From NCBI RefSeq assembly GCF_014023125.1, contig NZ_CP048914.1, positions 958,698-1,022,697 on the forward strand: DNA of 64,000 bases. Reading direction: 5' to 3'. The DNA is from Candidatus Xianfuyuplasma coldseepsis (lineage in GTDB: Bacteria > Bacillota_I > Bacilli_A > Izemoplasmatales > Izemoplasmataceae). Positions 37,040 to 45,495 of this stretch are shown here, one piece after another. How positions within the stretch are numbered: position 1 is the stretch's first letter; each line of letters starts with the position of its first letter. The notes under the pieces were generated by a model, which worked only from the letters and a program-made list of their open reading frames with translations, made no database searches and was not told the DNA's origin. A program made the translations under genes and the position numbers.

Positions 37040-37882
37040 TTACTTCATCATTGTTCGTAATGCTTCAAGAGATTCTTCGAAAGCTTTAAATGGAGTATAC
37101 ACGCTATTTAGTTTTTTTCTAGGTTCGTTTTCTAATAATTCAAGACCAGTAAATTCAACAAGATGTGGTTCGAGTGTCATAAATGAGACATCACCTTTGT
37201 ATATACACTCTCTAACAATTTGTTGAACCTTTGCATCTCCGCTTCCAATGAGGACGTTAGAAGAGTCGACCGACAAAGCATCCTTCAAGTGAAGATATTT
37301 CACATACCGTTTAAGCATATCAAATGCGATGATTGGATCTTGTCCGACCTGAACGAAGTTCGCAGGATCAAAGATTAGTTGAAAATGAGGATTATCAATA
37401 TTTTCCGCTAAATATAAACATTTCTCAGCAGTATCTCCAAAGATTGGTTTCTCGTTTTCATGCAATAAATAGATATCGGTGTTGTCGGTATAGGTTATGA
37501 GTTTATGAAGATACTCAAGCACCAGTTCTTTATCGGTATCAGAAGCATTATAATAACTAAATATACGAATATATTTTACCTTAAGAACCTGACATATTTG
37601 AATGAGGTTATCCATCTTATCAAACTGTTTTTGAACTGCTTCTTTATCATAAATGTCAACCTTTCCAATTGGAGAACCAATGGATGAAACACGAATATTG
37701 TATTGATCTAGAAGTGGTTTTATATAGGATTTCACTTCATCAATGGTGTAGTCGATAATATTCTTATCATTGACTAAACGCAGTGAAATATAGTCTATGC
37801 CAAGTTGCTGTAAAGCAATTAGTTGATCTTCAAAATTGGGGGTTATTTCATCTGCGAACGCAGAGATAGGTATTGGGGTCAT
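37040..37882 (-). CDS. Sugar phosphate isomerase/epimerase-like TIM barrel
   Basis: This 280-residue AP-endonuclase 2/xylose-isomerase-like TIM barrel is cytoplasmic. It starts with PISAFADEITPNFEDQ, a frequent opening of this family, and has LLHENEKPIFGD (metal Glu), FDPANFVQVGQDP, YLHLKDA and IGSGDAKVQ. It follows the GH144 lipoprotein gene by 29 bases and is probably co-transcribed from 39340-39368. It is a diverged paralogue of 28947-29744. It could act on the sugar produced by the oxidoreductases 150 bases downstream. The reaction is unassigned. Confidence 0.83.
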   Translation of the reverse strand: MTPIPISAFADEITPNFEDQLIALQQLGIDYISLRLVNDKNIIDYTIDEVKSYIKPLLDQYNIRVSSIGSPIGKVDIYDKEAVQKQFDKMDNLIQICQVLKVKYIRIFSYYNASDTDKELVLEYLHKLITYTDNTDIYLLHENEKPIFGDTAEKCLYLAENIDNPHFQLIFDPANFVQVGQDPIIAFDMLKRYVKYLHLKDALSVDSSNVLIGSGDAKVQQIVRECIYKGDVSFMTLEPHLVEFTGLELLENEPRKKLNSVYTPFKAFEESLEALRTMMK

Positions 37883-37911
37883 ACAATCACTCCAGTTAAT
37901 CGATTCAGTTG

Positions 37912-39312
37912 TTATTCACTTGTCGCATTAGGATTCACATCAGTGAACCCCAATTCATCTAGTCCAGCTTGGACATATTCACTTTGCATAAAGGAATCCC
38001 ACACAACTTCGGTATAATAGTTTCCAATCATGACAACGGTAATCCCTTTATCGATACCAAGAGAATCGGTCGCAAACCACGGATCATCTGGATTTTCAAG
38101 ATTATAACCATCTTTGAAACCAAAAGTTCCCTTTAAGTCATCTAGTGTATCAAAGTAGAGTACGGCATCACTAACCAGCTCTGGAGCAAATGGTAAACTG
38201 CCGATTGCTCCAGCGACGGTGATTGTCCCGTCATTTACATGAGTCCAGTTTGGATTTCCAGATGGTGCAGCACCATAGAATCCACTGTATCCAGTTGGAC
38301 CATCACCCGCTGTCATTCCCCAGGAGTTTTCACCAAAGGTTTTGAACGTTGAAGAATAATCAATTGCATACTCACGGTTCGCAAGGGTTGCAGCAACACT
38401 ATTATCCCACCAGTTCACACCATCTTCATCCCATAAATTACGGAAATCAACAAACGCATGACTAAACTGATACGTAAATAAACTTCCAAACCAGCTGTGA
38501 ATAAATTCATCGCCACCATAGCTTCCATATAGTCGATCTAACCGATCGTAAGCTTCTTTACCTACACGATAATCGGGATTTGGTGTACCTGCGGAGAGGA
38601 CATATAGTATCAACTGTTCAGCGACATGGTTCCAGGATCCAAAGTGTTGTTCTTCGTCACGATCATAGCCCATATAGAATTTATTCGTGGTGTCATTATA
38701 GTACCAGGTCCAATCAACACCGGTATAGATATCATCTGCAACGGTTTTGACATCACCACCAAAGTATTCTCCTGCTGTTAAGGCACCACCTAAGAATAAT
38801 CCGGTATCAATGATGCTTACTTCACTAGATCCATACCGAGTTCCACTCGCTTTGTCCCAAAAGTGATAGTAAAATCCATGAAATCGAACAAGTTCACTCA
38901 TTGATTGTAATGTTTTTAATGCACGTTCCTGACCTTCTTCATAGGTAATGAAGCCCATTTCTACACCAATCGGAATTGCTGCTAAACCAAAACCGACACC
39001 TGCAATACTGGCGATTGATCCATTGGTTGGATACCGACTTGTTATCAACCCATAGCCATCACTTTCTTCATTGGTGTTTGCTAGTAACCAAAACATATTG
39101 AAACTTTTCTCGAGTTCCCATAATAGAATCTCCTCGGCAGCAAGTGGTGCATCTACACACTGGCCATCTTCTTCGATAAGGCCATCTTCGCAAGGTGCCA
39201 AATCGACAACACAAACGCCATTATCTTCAATGTATCCTTCATCACATTGTAATCCTTGCGGTCTACATGCGGCTAATCCAACAAGCATCAATACAATCAG
39301 TAATTTTTTCAT
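37912..39312 (-). CDS. GH144 endo-beta-1,2-glucanase-like lipoprotein, second copy
   Basis: This 466-residue surface lipoprotein (lipobox GLAAC, Cys16) has the GH144 blocks SIAGVGFGLAAIPIGVE, SIIDTGLF, QFSHAFVDFRN and NSWGMTAGDGPTGYSG. Two consecutive Cys-pair units (CDEGYIEDNGVC, CEDGLIEEDGQC) separate the lipid anchor from the barrel; the copy at 14771-16123 has one. The start at 39312 is chosen because AGGAG precedes it by nine bases. It has its own promoter. It probably works with the first GH144 on beta-1,2-glucan at the cell surface, possibly with a different chain-length preference. Confidence 0.87.
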   Translation of the reverse strand: MKKLLIVLMLVGLAACRPQGLQCDEGYIEDNGVCVVDLAPCEDGLIEEDGQCVDAPLAAEEILLWELEKSFNMFWLLANTNEESDGYGLITSRYPTNGSIASIAGVGFGLAAIPIGVEMGFITYEEGQERALKTLQSMSELVRFHGFYYHFWDKASGTRYGSSEVSIIDTGLFLGGALTAGEYFGGDVKTVADDIYTGVDWTWYYNDTTNKFYMGYDRDEEQHFGSWNHVAEQLILYVLSAGTPNPDYRVGKEAYDRLDRLYGSYGGDEFIHSWFGSLFTYQFSHAFVDFRNLWDEDGVNWWDNSVAATLANREYAIDYSSTFKTFGENSWGMTAGDGPTGYSGFYGAAPSGNPNWTHVNDGTITVAGAIGSLPFAPELVSDAVLYFDTLDDLKGTFGFKDGYNLENPDDPWFATDSLGIDKGITVVMIGNYYTEVVWDSFMQSEYVQAGLDELGFTDVNPNATSE

Positions 39313-39339
39313 GGATATCACTCCTATCTAGATATGTTT

Positions 39340-39368
39340 ATTATAGGGGACATACTTATAAATGAAAA
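39340..39368 (-). promoter_or_regulatory. Promoter of the GH144 lipoprotein gene
   Basis: A perfect TATAAT (39340-39345, minus strand) with TTTTCA 17 bases upstream (39363-39368). The -10 lies only about 28 bases from the start codon, so the leader is short. Confidence 0.6.
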
Positions 39369-39394
39369 GTACAAAGTACAATATTTGATAGTTG

Positions 39395-39408
39395 TGTGTG
39401 TACACACA
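39395..39408. repeat. 14-base palindrome upstream of GH144 promoter
   Basis: TGTGTGTACACACA is a perfect palindrome about 27 bases upstream of the -35 box. It could be an activator or repressor site, or simply alternating GT sequence. No regulator can be assigned. Confidence 0.3.
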
Positions 39409-39434
39409 AAAAAAGGATGAGGCATCATCCTTTT
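39404..39434 (-). terminator. Terminator after the GPH symporter gene
   Basis: On the minus strand AAAAGGATGA and TCATCCTTTT (39411-39420 and 39425-39434) pair around four bases and are followed by a T run. The hairpin includes the last codons of the symporter gene. Confidence 0.85.
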
Positions 39435-40872
39435 ATTCTAACTCAATATTTTGTAAGGTATCGCCGATGTCTGCGGTTGGGTTCAACCGAGCATCTAATT
39501 CCTTGTGCATTTTTTCCATCATTTCATTGTCAAGTGGGTAGTATTTCATCGCAATAACAGAAGCAAGATGTCCGAGTGCTGGGAAGGCGAAGTAGGTTAT
39601 TAAGATTCCCCAGAATAGAAGTGGTGTCGGTTCGGTTTCGGTTAAACTGACAAATCCAAACGCAGCGAGTAATACCCCAGAGATCACACTACCTAAGGAA
39701 CTAACCAACTTATCAATGAAGCTGAATGCCGTACCAATCATTCCTGGAATAAATTTCCCGGTATTGTAATTTTCATAATCGGCGGCATCGCCAATCATCG
39801 GAATAACATTTAGATCAGTACCACCCATGAAGTAACTATTAATACCAAGTACAAATACCAACATTAAGAAATTACTTGGAGCAAGTGCGACCAATCCAAT
39901 TGCAATGAATCCCCAGATGAACGCACCCCATGATAGATGGGTAAAGGATGTTTTTCGTCCCCTTTTATGGGTATATGCAAGTACGCTAAATGTAGCAAGT
40001 AACATGAAGATAATCGTTGTTGGTGTAACCGTTGATTGCATTTCTGGATTTAAGACAACGTATGCATAGAAGAAGACAACCAATCCTTGGCCAATGGTTA
40101 AGGTTACTTTGTTTGTTGAAGCAGCGACCACAAGCATTTGCAATGCCTTGTTGTTTTTAAACATTTCAACATAGTCTTTTACTTTTGGTTTTTCAGTTGA
40201 TGTTGCGACACTTAAATAGTTTTCAGGAACATCTTTTTTCCAAATTCCTACAAGTGCAAAGATCGTAAACAATAGTTGCAATCCAACCATAACAAGCGCA
40301 AGACTTTGCCAGTTCTCAGCAACATTCGTAAATCCTTCTGGTACTAAGATTGGGTAAAGAATCATACCGGTCATAAATACAATCATCGTAAACAGTCCAC
40401 TGATTGCATTTAACGTCGTCCGTTGTTTTGGATCACTTGTTAATACGTTTTGTCCAGCTTTGGAAATGGATGTTTGGAACGTATACCCAATAACCCAAAT
40501 TACGTATACACCAAGTAGTAAGAAGAAGTTCCCACCATCGGTTCCGGTTTTTAAGCCCCAAAACAATAGTAAGAACATGATATTCGATAGAATACTACCG
40601 GCAATCATCCACGGGCGGAAGCGCCCGAGTTTGGTATTGGTTTTATCCACCATAACCCCAATAATTGGATCGGTAATCGCATCAAAGATTCGGGTTCCCC
40701 CGGCTAAGAATCCTAAGGTAACAGTGGAGAATCCATATATATCCGCTCCGTATGCTAAAAACATACTACCACTGATCAAAACAAATAATGCATTGGTTGC
40801 TGCATTGTTTCCCGCAAATCCAAACAATTGCCAAAAACTAGCACGATTTTTCACTTTTATTGTTGTATCCAT
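39433..40872 (-). CDS. GPH-family sugar:cation symporter
   Basis: This 479-residue, 12-helix transporter belongs to the glycoside-pentoside-hexuronide family. The N-terminal signature TDPIIGVMVDKTNTKLGRFRPWM is clear, with the Asp residues that bind the coupling cation in MelB-type proteins. AAGGAG precedes the ATG. It is 11 bases downstream of the GH2 gene and forms a two-gene operon with it, divergent from the AraC-type gene. Members carry melibiose, lactose, glucuronides or xylosides. With the GH2 partner and the uronate operon at 54-60 kb, a beta-glucuronide or beta-galactoside is likely. The substrate is inferred. Confidence 0.9.
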   Translation of the reverse strand: MDTTIKVKNRASFWQLFGFAGNNAATNALFVLISGSMFLAYGADIYGFSTVTLGFLAGGTRIFDAITDPIIGVMVDKTNTKLGRFRPWMIAGSILSNIMFLLLFWGLKTGTDGGNFFLLLGVYVIWVIGYTFQTSISKAGQNVLTSDPKQRTTLNAISGLFTMIVFMTGMILYPILVPEGFTNVAENWQSLALVMVGLQLLFTIFALVGIWKKDVPENYLSVATSTEKPKVKDYVEMFKNNKALQMLVVAASTNKVTLTIGQGLVVFFYAYVVLNPEMQSTVTPTTIIFMLLATFSVLAYTHKRGRKTSFTHLSWGAFIWGFIAIGLVALAPSNFLMLVFVLGINSYFMGGTDLNVIPMIGDAADYENYNTGKFIPGMIGTAFSFIDKLVSSLGSVISGVLLAAFGFVSLTETEPTPLLFWGILITYFAFPALGHLASVIAMKYYPLDNEMMEKMHKELDARLNPTADIGDTLQNIELE

Positions 40873-40883
40873 ACTGTATCTCC

Positions 40884-43136
40884 TTATTTTTTATATTGTT
40901 GTAATGCTTTGTTTACTTGGATTAATAATGCGAGTGGCATCGAGTTCTTATCAAACTCATGAATCATCATCAGACTCATTCCTGCAGCCATTTCGAACAT
41001 CGGATGTTTACGGAATTCACTAAAGTAGGTATCGAATATTTGTTCCGTGTCAGGATTATCCAGTAGTTCTTGAATCGTCATATTGACATTGTAGTACATT
41101 GGATCAATTTGTAGGATCTCGTCGTTATCAAGTTGATCGTCAAACCAGTTGTCGACATTTAAATTGAGAACCCCTTTGCCTTGATCGGCTTCCGGTACAG
41201 AGTACGATGGGTTAGGTTCATCCACAGTAATGAATACCGTTTCATCACATAACTCACCGGCACATACTGTAACGGTATTTTCACCCTCTTGTAAGGTTAC
41301 ATTTGCGGTGTAAATGACATCGTAATGATCCGTTGTTGGAACCTTTTGTCCATTGAGAAAGAATGTGATTTCATCAAGATTACTATAGGCTTTTAACGTT
41401 ATATCTTTGTTGTGTCGTTCGACAAACCGTTTGGAATTAAGATGCACCATCGGTTCTTTGCTCCATTTGGCTTTGTAGTAGAAGAAGGCATCTTTGCGAA
41501 TTGTACGATCGAAGTTGACAAGACCTTTGTTGTTTAATCCTTGAACGCCACCTTCATCACGGAAGTCTGCCGCAAAGGTAAACATGTTCCACACATAGGT
41601 TCCCCAGATATAGGGAGTATTGCTTAAAATATCATAAGCTTTTTCGTGCCATAAGGCATGGTATTCTTCTGTGTAATCTTTTACTTGAGGAGTATCGGAA
41701 TGATACTTGATAATTCCTTCGACACCGTATTCACTAAGTCCAAGAGGACGCGTAGGATTTTTCTCACGATAGTCCGCTAGCCAGCCTTTAAAATCTTCGA
41801 CCACACCACTATACCATCCGAAGTAGTGATTAAAGGCAACCACATCAGTGATTGTATTCATCGAATCGAGGGCTGGATGCATTGATACTTGGGCTTGGGT
41901 CGTTAAACGATAGGGATCGAGTGATTTTGTTAGATTGTGTAAGTTTGTCACAATTTCCTCAACATTATCCCGTTTTCCAACTGCGGTAATCTCGTTTTGA
42001 ACGCCCCACATAACAATACTACTGTGGTTGTAGTTTTGTTTGACAAGTTCTTCCATTTGACTCATGGGATTGGATCCAGTATGATCTTCTTTTGAAGGAC
42101 GGGTAATATATGGAATCTCCGCCCAGATAATCATTCCTTCTGTATCGCATAAATCGTAGAAATACTGTGCTTGTTGGTAATGAGCTAATCGGATTGAATT
42201 CGCTCCAATTTCTTTAATAAATGCCATATCTTCTTCATGCATTGCTTTAGTTAATGCATTTCCAACATCTTTGCGATCTTGGTGACGTGAGACCCCATTT
42301 AAACGAAGTAATTCTCCGTTTAAATAAAATGCATTTTCATCCATATGGAAGAAGCGGAATCCAGTTGGGATACGACGTTCATCAACGATGGTATTGTTCG
42401 CTATCAATGTAACAACGATTGTATATAAGTATGGGTCTTTCACACCGTTCCATAAATGGGGATTGTTTAACTGTAAGCGACTAGAAGTATGAACATGGTT
42501 TGATAGGTGGATTACCTCTTCTTGAGAGAGGACAACCGAATCATTGGCATCCAATACTTGAATCGACAACGACACATCTGTATCTTCTAGATCATTGTTC
42601 ATATAGGTATCAATGGTGAAGTTTGCTTGTTTGTACGAGATATCTGTTTGTGATACATACACTCCAGGAGCTCCCTTATGGGTTAAATCAAATGCAATAG
42701 GTGCTGTATATACAAGATAACTATCTCGGTAAATTCCACCGTAGAAGGTAAAGTCTGCCATTAACGGCATCACATCTTCATGATGCGAGTTATCCACTGC
42801 AACTAACAGTTCATTGGTTCCTTCTATGGCACTATCGGTAATATCAAAACGGAAAGTAGAATATCCACCTTTATGAGTTCCCAGTTCAGTCCCGTTTAGA
42901 TAGACTGTACCAATACTATTTACCCCTTCAAATTCAAGAAATACACGACCTTCATGAGAAGCCACTTCAATGTCTCGTTTATAAAAACAGGTTCCGCGGT
43001 AATAATCATTACCACCATCTTGGCCATCGAGGTTATTCCATGTATGGGGTACTTGTACGATCTCCCACTTTGCATTGGCATCGAAGCCATTATCTTTGGT
43101 GAAACTCCATTCACCGTTTAAACGTATTTTTTTCAT
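40884..43136 (-). CDS. GH2 beta-galactosidase/beta-glucuronidase
   Basis: This 750-residue cytoplasmic GH2 enzyme has a sugar-binding domain (LNGEWSF, VPHTWNN, GVNSIGTVYLNG), an immunoglobulin domain and a TIM barrel with RLNGVSRHQDR, acid/base Glu in WGVQNEIT, and nucleophile Glu in GLSEYGVEG. The loop LNNKGLVNFDR has the N-x-K-G pattern used to recognise beta-glucuronidases, but many GH2 beta-galactosidases carry a similar NDKG, so specificity is open. An unusual C-terminal helical tail (about 660-750, with MTIQELLDNPDTEQIF and HPMFEMAAGMSL) follows the barrel. The start at 43136 is chosen for AAAGGA eight bases upstream. It pairs with the GPH symporter. Confidence 0.9.
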   Translation of the reverse strand: MKKIRLNGEWSFTKDNGFDANAKWEIVQVPHTWNNLDGQDGGNDYYRGTCFYKRDIEVASHEGRVFLEFEGVNSIGTVYLNGTELGTHKGGYSTFRFDITDSAIEGTNELLVAVDNSHHEDVMPLMADFTFYGGIYRDSYLVYTAPIAFDLTHKGAPGVYVSQTDISYKQANFTIDTYMNNDLEDTDVSLSIQVLDANDSVVLSQEEVIHLSNHVHTSSRLQLNNPHLWNGVKDPYLYTIVVTLIANNTIVDERRIPTGFRFFHMDENAFYLNGELLRLNGVSRHQDRKDVGNALTKAMHEEDMAFIKEIGANSIRLAHYQQAQYFYDLCDTEGMIIWAEIPYITRPSKEDHTGSNPMSQMEELVKQNYNHSSIVMWGVQNEITAVGKRDNVEEIVTNLHNLTKSLDPYRLTTQAQVSMHPALDSMNTITDVVAFNHYFGWYSGVVEDFKGWLADYREKNPTRPLGLSEYGVEGIIKYHSDTPQVKDYTEEYHALWHEKAYDILSNTPYIWGTYVWNMFTFAADFRDEGGVQGLNNKGLVNFDRTIRKDAFFYYKAKWSKEPMVHLNSKRFVERHNKDITLKAYSNLDEITFFLNGQKVPTTDHYDVIYTANVTLQEGENTVTVCAGELCDETVFITVDEPNPSYSVPEADQGKGVLNLNVDNWFDDQLDNDEILQIDPMYYNVNMTIQELLDNPDTEQIFDTYFSEFRKHPMFEMAAGMSLMMIHEFDKNSMPLALLIQVNKALQQYKK

Positions 43137-43162
43137 TGTTATTGTCCTTTCACACACTTCTG

Positions 43163-43180
43163 ATACTACCATAATAGTAT
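43163..43180. promoter_or_regulatory. Inverted repeat in the divergent GH2/AraC control region
   Basis: ATACTA and TAGTAT flank six bases, close to the minus-strand -10-like TATACT/TATTAT of the GH2 gene, which has no good -35. A weak -35 next to a repeat fits an activator-dependent promoter. The AraC-type protein encoded divergently is the natural candidate. Confidence 0.35.
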
Positions 43181-43229
43181 AAATTTGTAAGCGAATTCAT
43201 ATCTCAGATTAATATAAAATAACAAATTC

Positions 43230-43258
43230 TTGATGTTATTTGCGAAAATATCTATAAT
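43230..43258 (+). promoter_or_regulatory. Promoter of the AraC-type regulator gene
   Basis: TTGATG (43230-43235), 17 bases, TATAAT (43253-43258), ending 16 bases before the ATG. Confidence 0.7.
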
Positions 43259-43273
43259 AGAGATGGTGATGAT

Positions 43274-44452
43274 ATGGATCGAGATAGTTTTTACAATGTA
43301 TTGTATAAGTTAATTAATATTCCGTTTTACGTGTTGGATGAAAACAAGGAATCCAGCTTATTCAGTGGGCTCAGTATTCCCGATAAACTCAATGAAGTTA
43401 TCAAGAAGAATCGGATTCAAGTGATTCGTAGTATTGAAGCGGATACCGTATCCCGTTTAAAAGATGTGTCGAATCTTAGTTACATTGGATTCATGATTCA
43501 AGAAGATACTGTTGTTATTGGACCGTTCTTAGAACAGGAAACCGATCTGAACAATTTGACGGCATTAAAAAAGCGACTCCGGTTAATTCGCGAAGACGCT
43601 GTTATGTTAGATAGCATGTTTAATCAATTACGGGTGTTGGAATCTGTTGAGATTCACTTTATATTTCACCTAATTAAACGAATGTTTGGGACAGGTTTAG
43701 ATCCCCTTCAGTTTAAGTTGCTTACTCCGGAACGAGTCAAAAACGCCCAACGTATTGATGTGGACAGCTTATTTCAAGAGTTCGAGTTCGTCAAACGGAA
43801 CTATGAAATTGAGGATATGTTCATGTCGATTATTGAAACGGGTGACGTCACTAAAGCAAGAAACTTTCAAACCCATGAAATCATGTCCAACCTACCAGAA
43901 CGGGCAATCAATGATACTTTGCGCAATACCAAAACCCGTCTGACAATCATGAATACCTTGTGTAACCGGGCGGCCATCCGCGGTGGTGTCGATGTCCAAC
44001 TTGGTCATCAAATCTCGACAAACTTTGGGATTCAGATCGAATCGATGAAATCGAACTTCGACGCCAATAAGTTTATGCGCGACATCTTACTTACATACAC
44101 CGAAGCCGTTGATCAATATGCGATACGCGATTACTCAAAATTAATCCGTAATGCCATCTTTTATATTAGACGTCACATTACCGGTAGCGTATCCTTGCAC
44201 GACATTGCCGACTACTTGTATATTTCAAAAGAACATTTATCACGACAATTCAAACATGAAACGGGTTATACCGTTACCCGTTATATCAATCGAACCAAAG
44301 TCATTGAAGCAAAAAAGCTACTGAAACAACAAACCCATAGTGTCCTAGATATTGCCACCATCTTAGGATTTGCCAACTCGTCCCATTTCTCCAAAGTATT
44401 TAAAGATTATGAGGGCATTACCCCAAAACAATATCAAAATAGCGCACAATAA
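43274..44452 (+). CDS. AraC-family transcriptional regulator
   Basis: This 392-residue regulator has two C-terminal helix-turn-helix motifs (SLHDIADYLYISKEHLSRQF and VLDIATILGFANSSHFSKVF, about 295-385), ending with the family signature GITPKQYQ. The long N-terminal region (1-280) resembles the sensory parts of YesN-type or metabolite-responsive AraC proteins rather than a cupin. It is transcribed divergently from the GH2/GPH pair, so it most likely activates those genes in response to their substrate. The SD is weak (GATGGTGAT). It is the only plus-strand gene between 2.5 and 50.9 kb. Confidence 0.9.
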   Translation: MDRDSFYNVLYKLINIPFYVLDENKESSLFSGLSIPDKLNEVIKKNRIQVIRSIEADTVSRLKDVSNLSYIGFMIQEDTVVIGPFLEQETDLNNLTALKKRLRLIREDAVMLDSMFNQLRVLESVEIHFIFHLIKRMFGTGLDPLQFKLLTPERVKNAQRIDVDSLFQEFEFVKRNYEIEDMFMSIIETGDVTKARNFQTHEIMSNLPERAINDTLRNTKTRLTIMNTLCNRAAIRGGVDVQLGHQISTNFGIQIESMKSNFDANKFMRDILLTYTEAVDQYAIRDYSKLIRNAIFYIRRHITGSVSLHDIADYLYISKEHLSRQFKHETGYTVTRYINRTKVIEAKKLLKQQTHSVLDIATILGFANSSHFSKVFKDYEGITPKQYQNSAQ

Positions 44453-44453
44453 A

Positions 44454-44498
44454 AACTGCACCTACCAATTTATATCATTGATAGGTGCAGTTATTTTT
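44454..44498. terminator. Bidirectional terminator
   Basis: AACTGCACCTA (44454-44464) pairs with TAGGTGCAGTT (44482-44492), flanked by TTATTTTT on the plus strand and TTTTTATT on the minus strand. It ends the AraC gene and the converging small gene at 44517-44672. Confidence 0.85.
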
Positions 44499-44516
44499 CA
44501 GTTAAGTAAATTTGCA

Positions 44517-44672
44517 TTACTTGAATACTTTAGTAATGCTTGATAGTAAAGAACTTAAAATGGAGTAGGTGGATTTTAAGGATTCTGTATACGCACTATA
44601 TGCTGTATTCGCATAAGACGTACTAGAGACGTAATCCACATTATTGGAATAAAGATTATCAAAGTTGTTCAT
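44517..44672 (-). CDS. Small Ser/Tyr/Asn-rich protein, 51 residues
   Basis: Unrecognised. The reading frame encodes 51 residues beginning MNNFDNLYSNNVDYVSS and ending SILSSLLSSITKVFK. The first half is rich in Asn, Ser, Thr and Tyr; the last 15 residues would form an amphipathic helix with a basic end. Support for a real gene is local: SD GAGGA seven bases before the ATG, a strong promoter at 44720-44747, a repeat in the leader (GTTTCGATTGAAAC, 44700-44713), a cre-like site upstream, and a terminator after the stop. Membrane-active peptide or small regulatory protein are possibilities. No function is claimed. Confidence 0.7.
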   Translation of the reverse strand: MNNFDNLYSNNVDYVSSTSYANTAYSAYTESLKSTYSILSSLLSSITKVFK

Positions 44673-44719
44673 GCTAAAGTCCTCGCTTTCATGAGATTTG
44701 TTTCGATTGAAACACCCTC

Positions 44720-44747
44720 ATTATACGCTTATGAAAACAAATGTAAA
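44720..44747 (-). promoter_or_regulatory. Promoter of the 51-residue gene
   Basis: TTTACA (44742-44747, minus strand), 16 bases, perfect TATAAT (44720-44725). It drives the small gene only; the next start codon is 48 bases downstream. Confidence 0.75.
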
Positions 44748-44759
44748 CAGTAATGTACA

Positions 44760-44773
44760 TGAACACGTTTTCA
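44760..44773. promoter_or_regulatory. cre-like site upstream of the small gene
   Basis: TGAACACGTTTTCA differs from the CcpA consensus at one informative position. Centred about 20 bases upstream of the -35 box, it is placed as activating cre sites are. It also lies just past the 3' end of the AhpD-like gene. Confidence 0.5.
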
Positions 44774-44792
44774 ATTGATAATCAAAGCTTCC

Positions 44793-45401
44793 TTACATTG
44801 TTAAATCATACTTATTAGGTAATAAACTAGCCTTTTTGTACAATGTTTTCATAAAATGAAAGAGACTGAAAACAGGGAATAGAAACATCGTTAATAGGGG
44901 GTTAAACAGTTCATACAAGAATCGCGATTGAGCGACCGATTTGAACCGAATACGACGCCATAAATGATCCATTGAAATGCCCATACCGTTGGTCATTGTA
45001 ATCATATTACATACTGCAACAATCAACTCTGCCTTTTCAAATCCATACTCGTCAACCAACCGATAAATTGCGTCATCTGTTGGATCTTCTTTCTGATCCG
45101 CAAAGTGTTGACCAAATAGAACAGCTACCGCATCTTCAACAGGGATATTACTGGTATCACCATTGAGGATTTCTTGTATTTGCTCTTTTGTCATGCCGCT
45201 TTGCAAGGCTATTTTGGTATGAACAAACGAACACATTTGACAGCCGTTTACTTCAGTAACGGCAAGCATGATTCGTTCTTTTAGTTTCTTGTTCATTAAT
45301 CCTGTGCGTCGTTTTGAGCGCAGAAGGACAAATGATTTTGATGCACATACGATATTTTGTAGTTGTTCTTTGATTGAGAACACTCGTGATTGATGTGTCA
45401 T
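44793..45401 (-). CDS. AhpD/carboxymuconolactone-decarboxylase-like protein
   Basis: This 202-residue alkylhydroperoxidase-like protein has the redox motif C54-Q-M-C57 with His61 (EVNGCQMCSFVHTKIA), as in AhpD and CMD-family proteins that reduce peroxides or transfer electrons with a thiol partner. The C-terminal tail (LYELFNPLLTMFLFPVFSLF) is hydrophobic and could touch the membrane. The start at 45401 is chosen because GAGGTGAT precedes it; a frame to 45428 begins in the -10 region. It has its own promoter with an overlapping inverted repeat, which fits stress-inducible control. Confidence 0.86.
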   Translation of the reverse strand: MTHQSRVFSIKEQLQNIVCASKSFVLLRSKRRTGLMNKKLKERIMLAVTEVNGCQMCSFVHTKIALQSGMTKEQIQEILNGDTSNIPVEDAVAVLFGQHFADQKEDPTDDAIYRLVDEYGFEKAELIVAVCNMITMTNGMGISMDHLWRRIRFKSVAQSRFLYELFNPLLTMFLFPVFSLFHFMKTLYKKASLLPNKYDLTM

Positions 45402-45423
45402 GATATCACCTCGGTAATACCAT

Positions 45424-45461
45424 ATCATATTTTATGAAAAACTAGTTCCAATATGAAACTA
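45424..45461 (-). promoter_or_regulatory. Promoter and MarR-like operator of the AhpD-like gene
   Basis: On the minus strand TTGGAA (45446-45451), 16 bases, TATGAT (45424-45429). The inverted repeat TAGTTCCA-ATA-TGAAACTA (45443-45461, one mismatch) covers the -35 box and has the size and spacing of MarR-type operators. A redox-sensing repressor is possible. Confidence 0.5.
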
Positions 45462-45495
45462 ATTCTAAATAAATACCCTTACATGAATTAAATTA

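Noticed and set aside
40460-41023. 187-residue plus-strand frame
   Set aside because: Antisense to the GPH symporter and the end of GH2, with no SD. Low-complexity product typical of a shadow frame.
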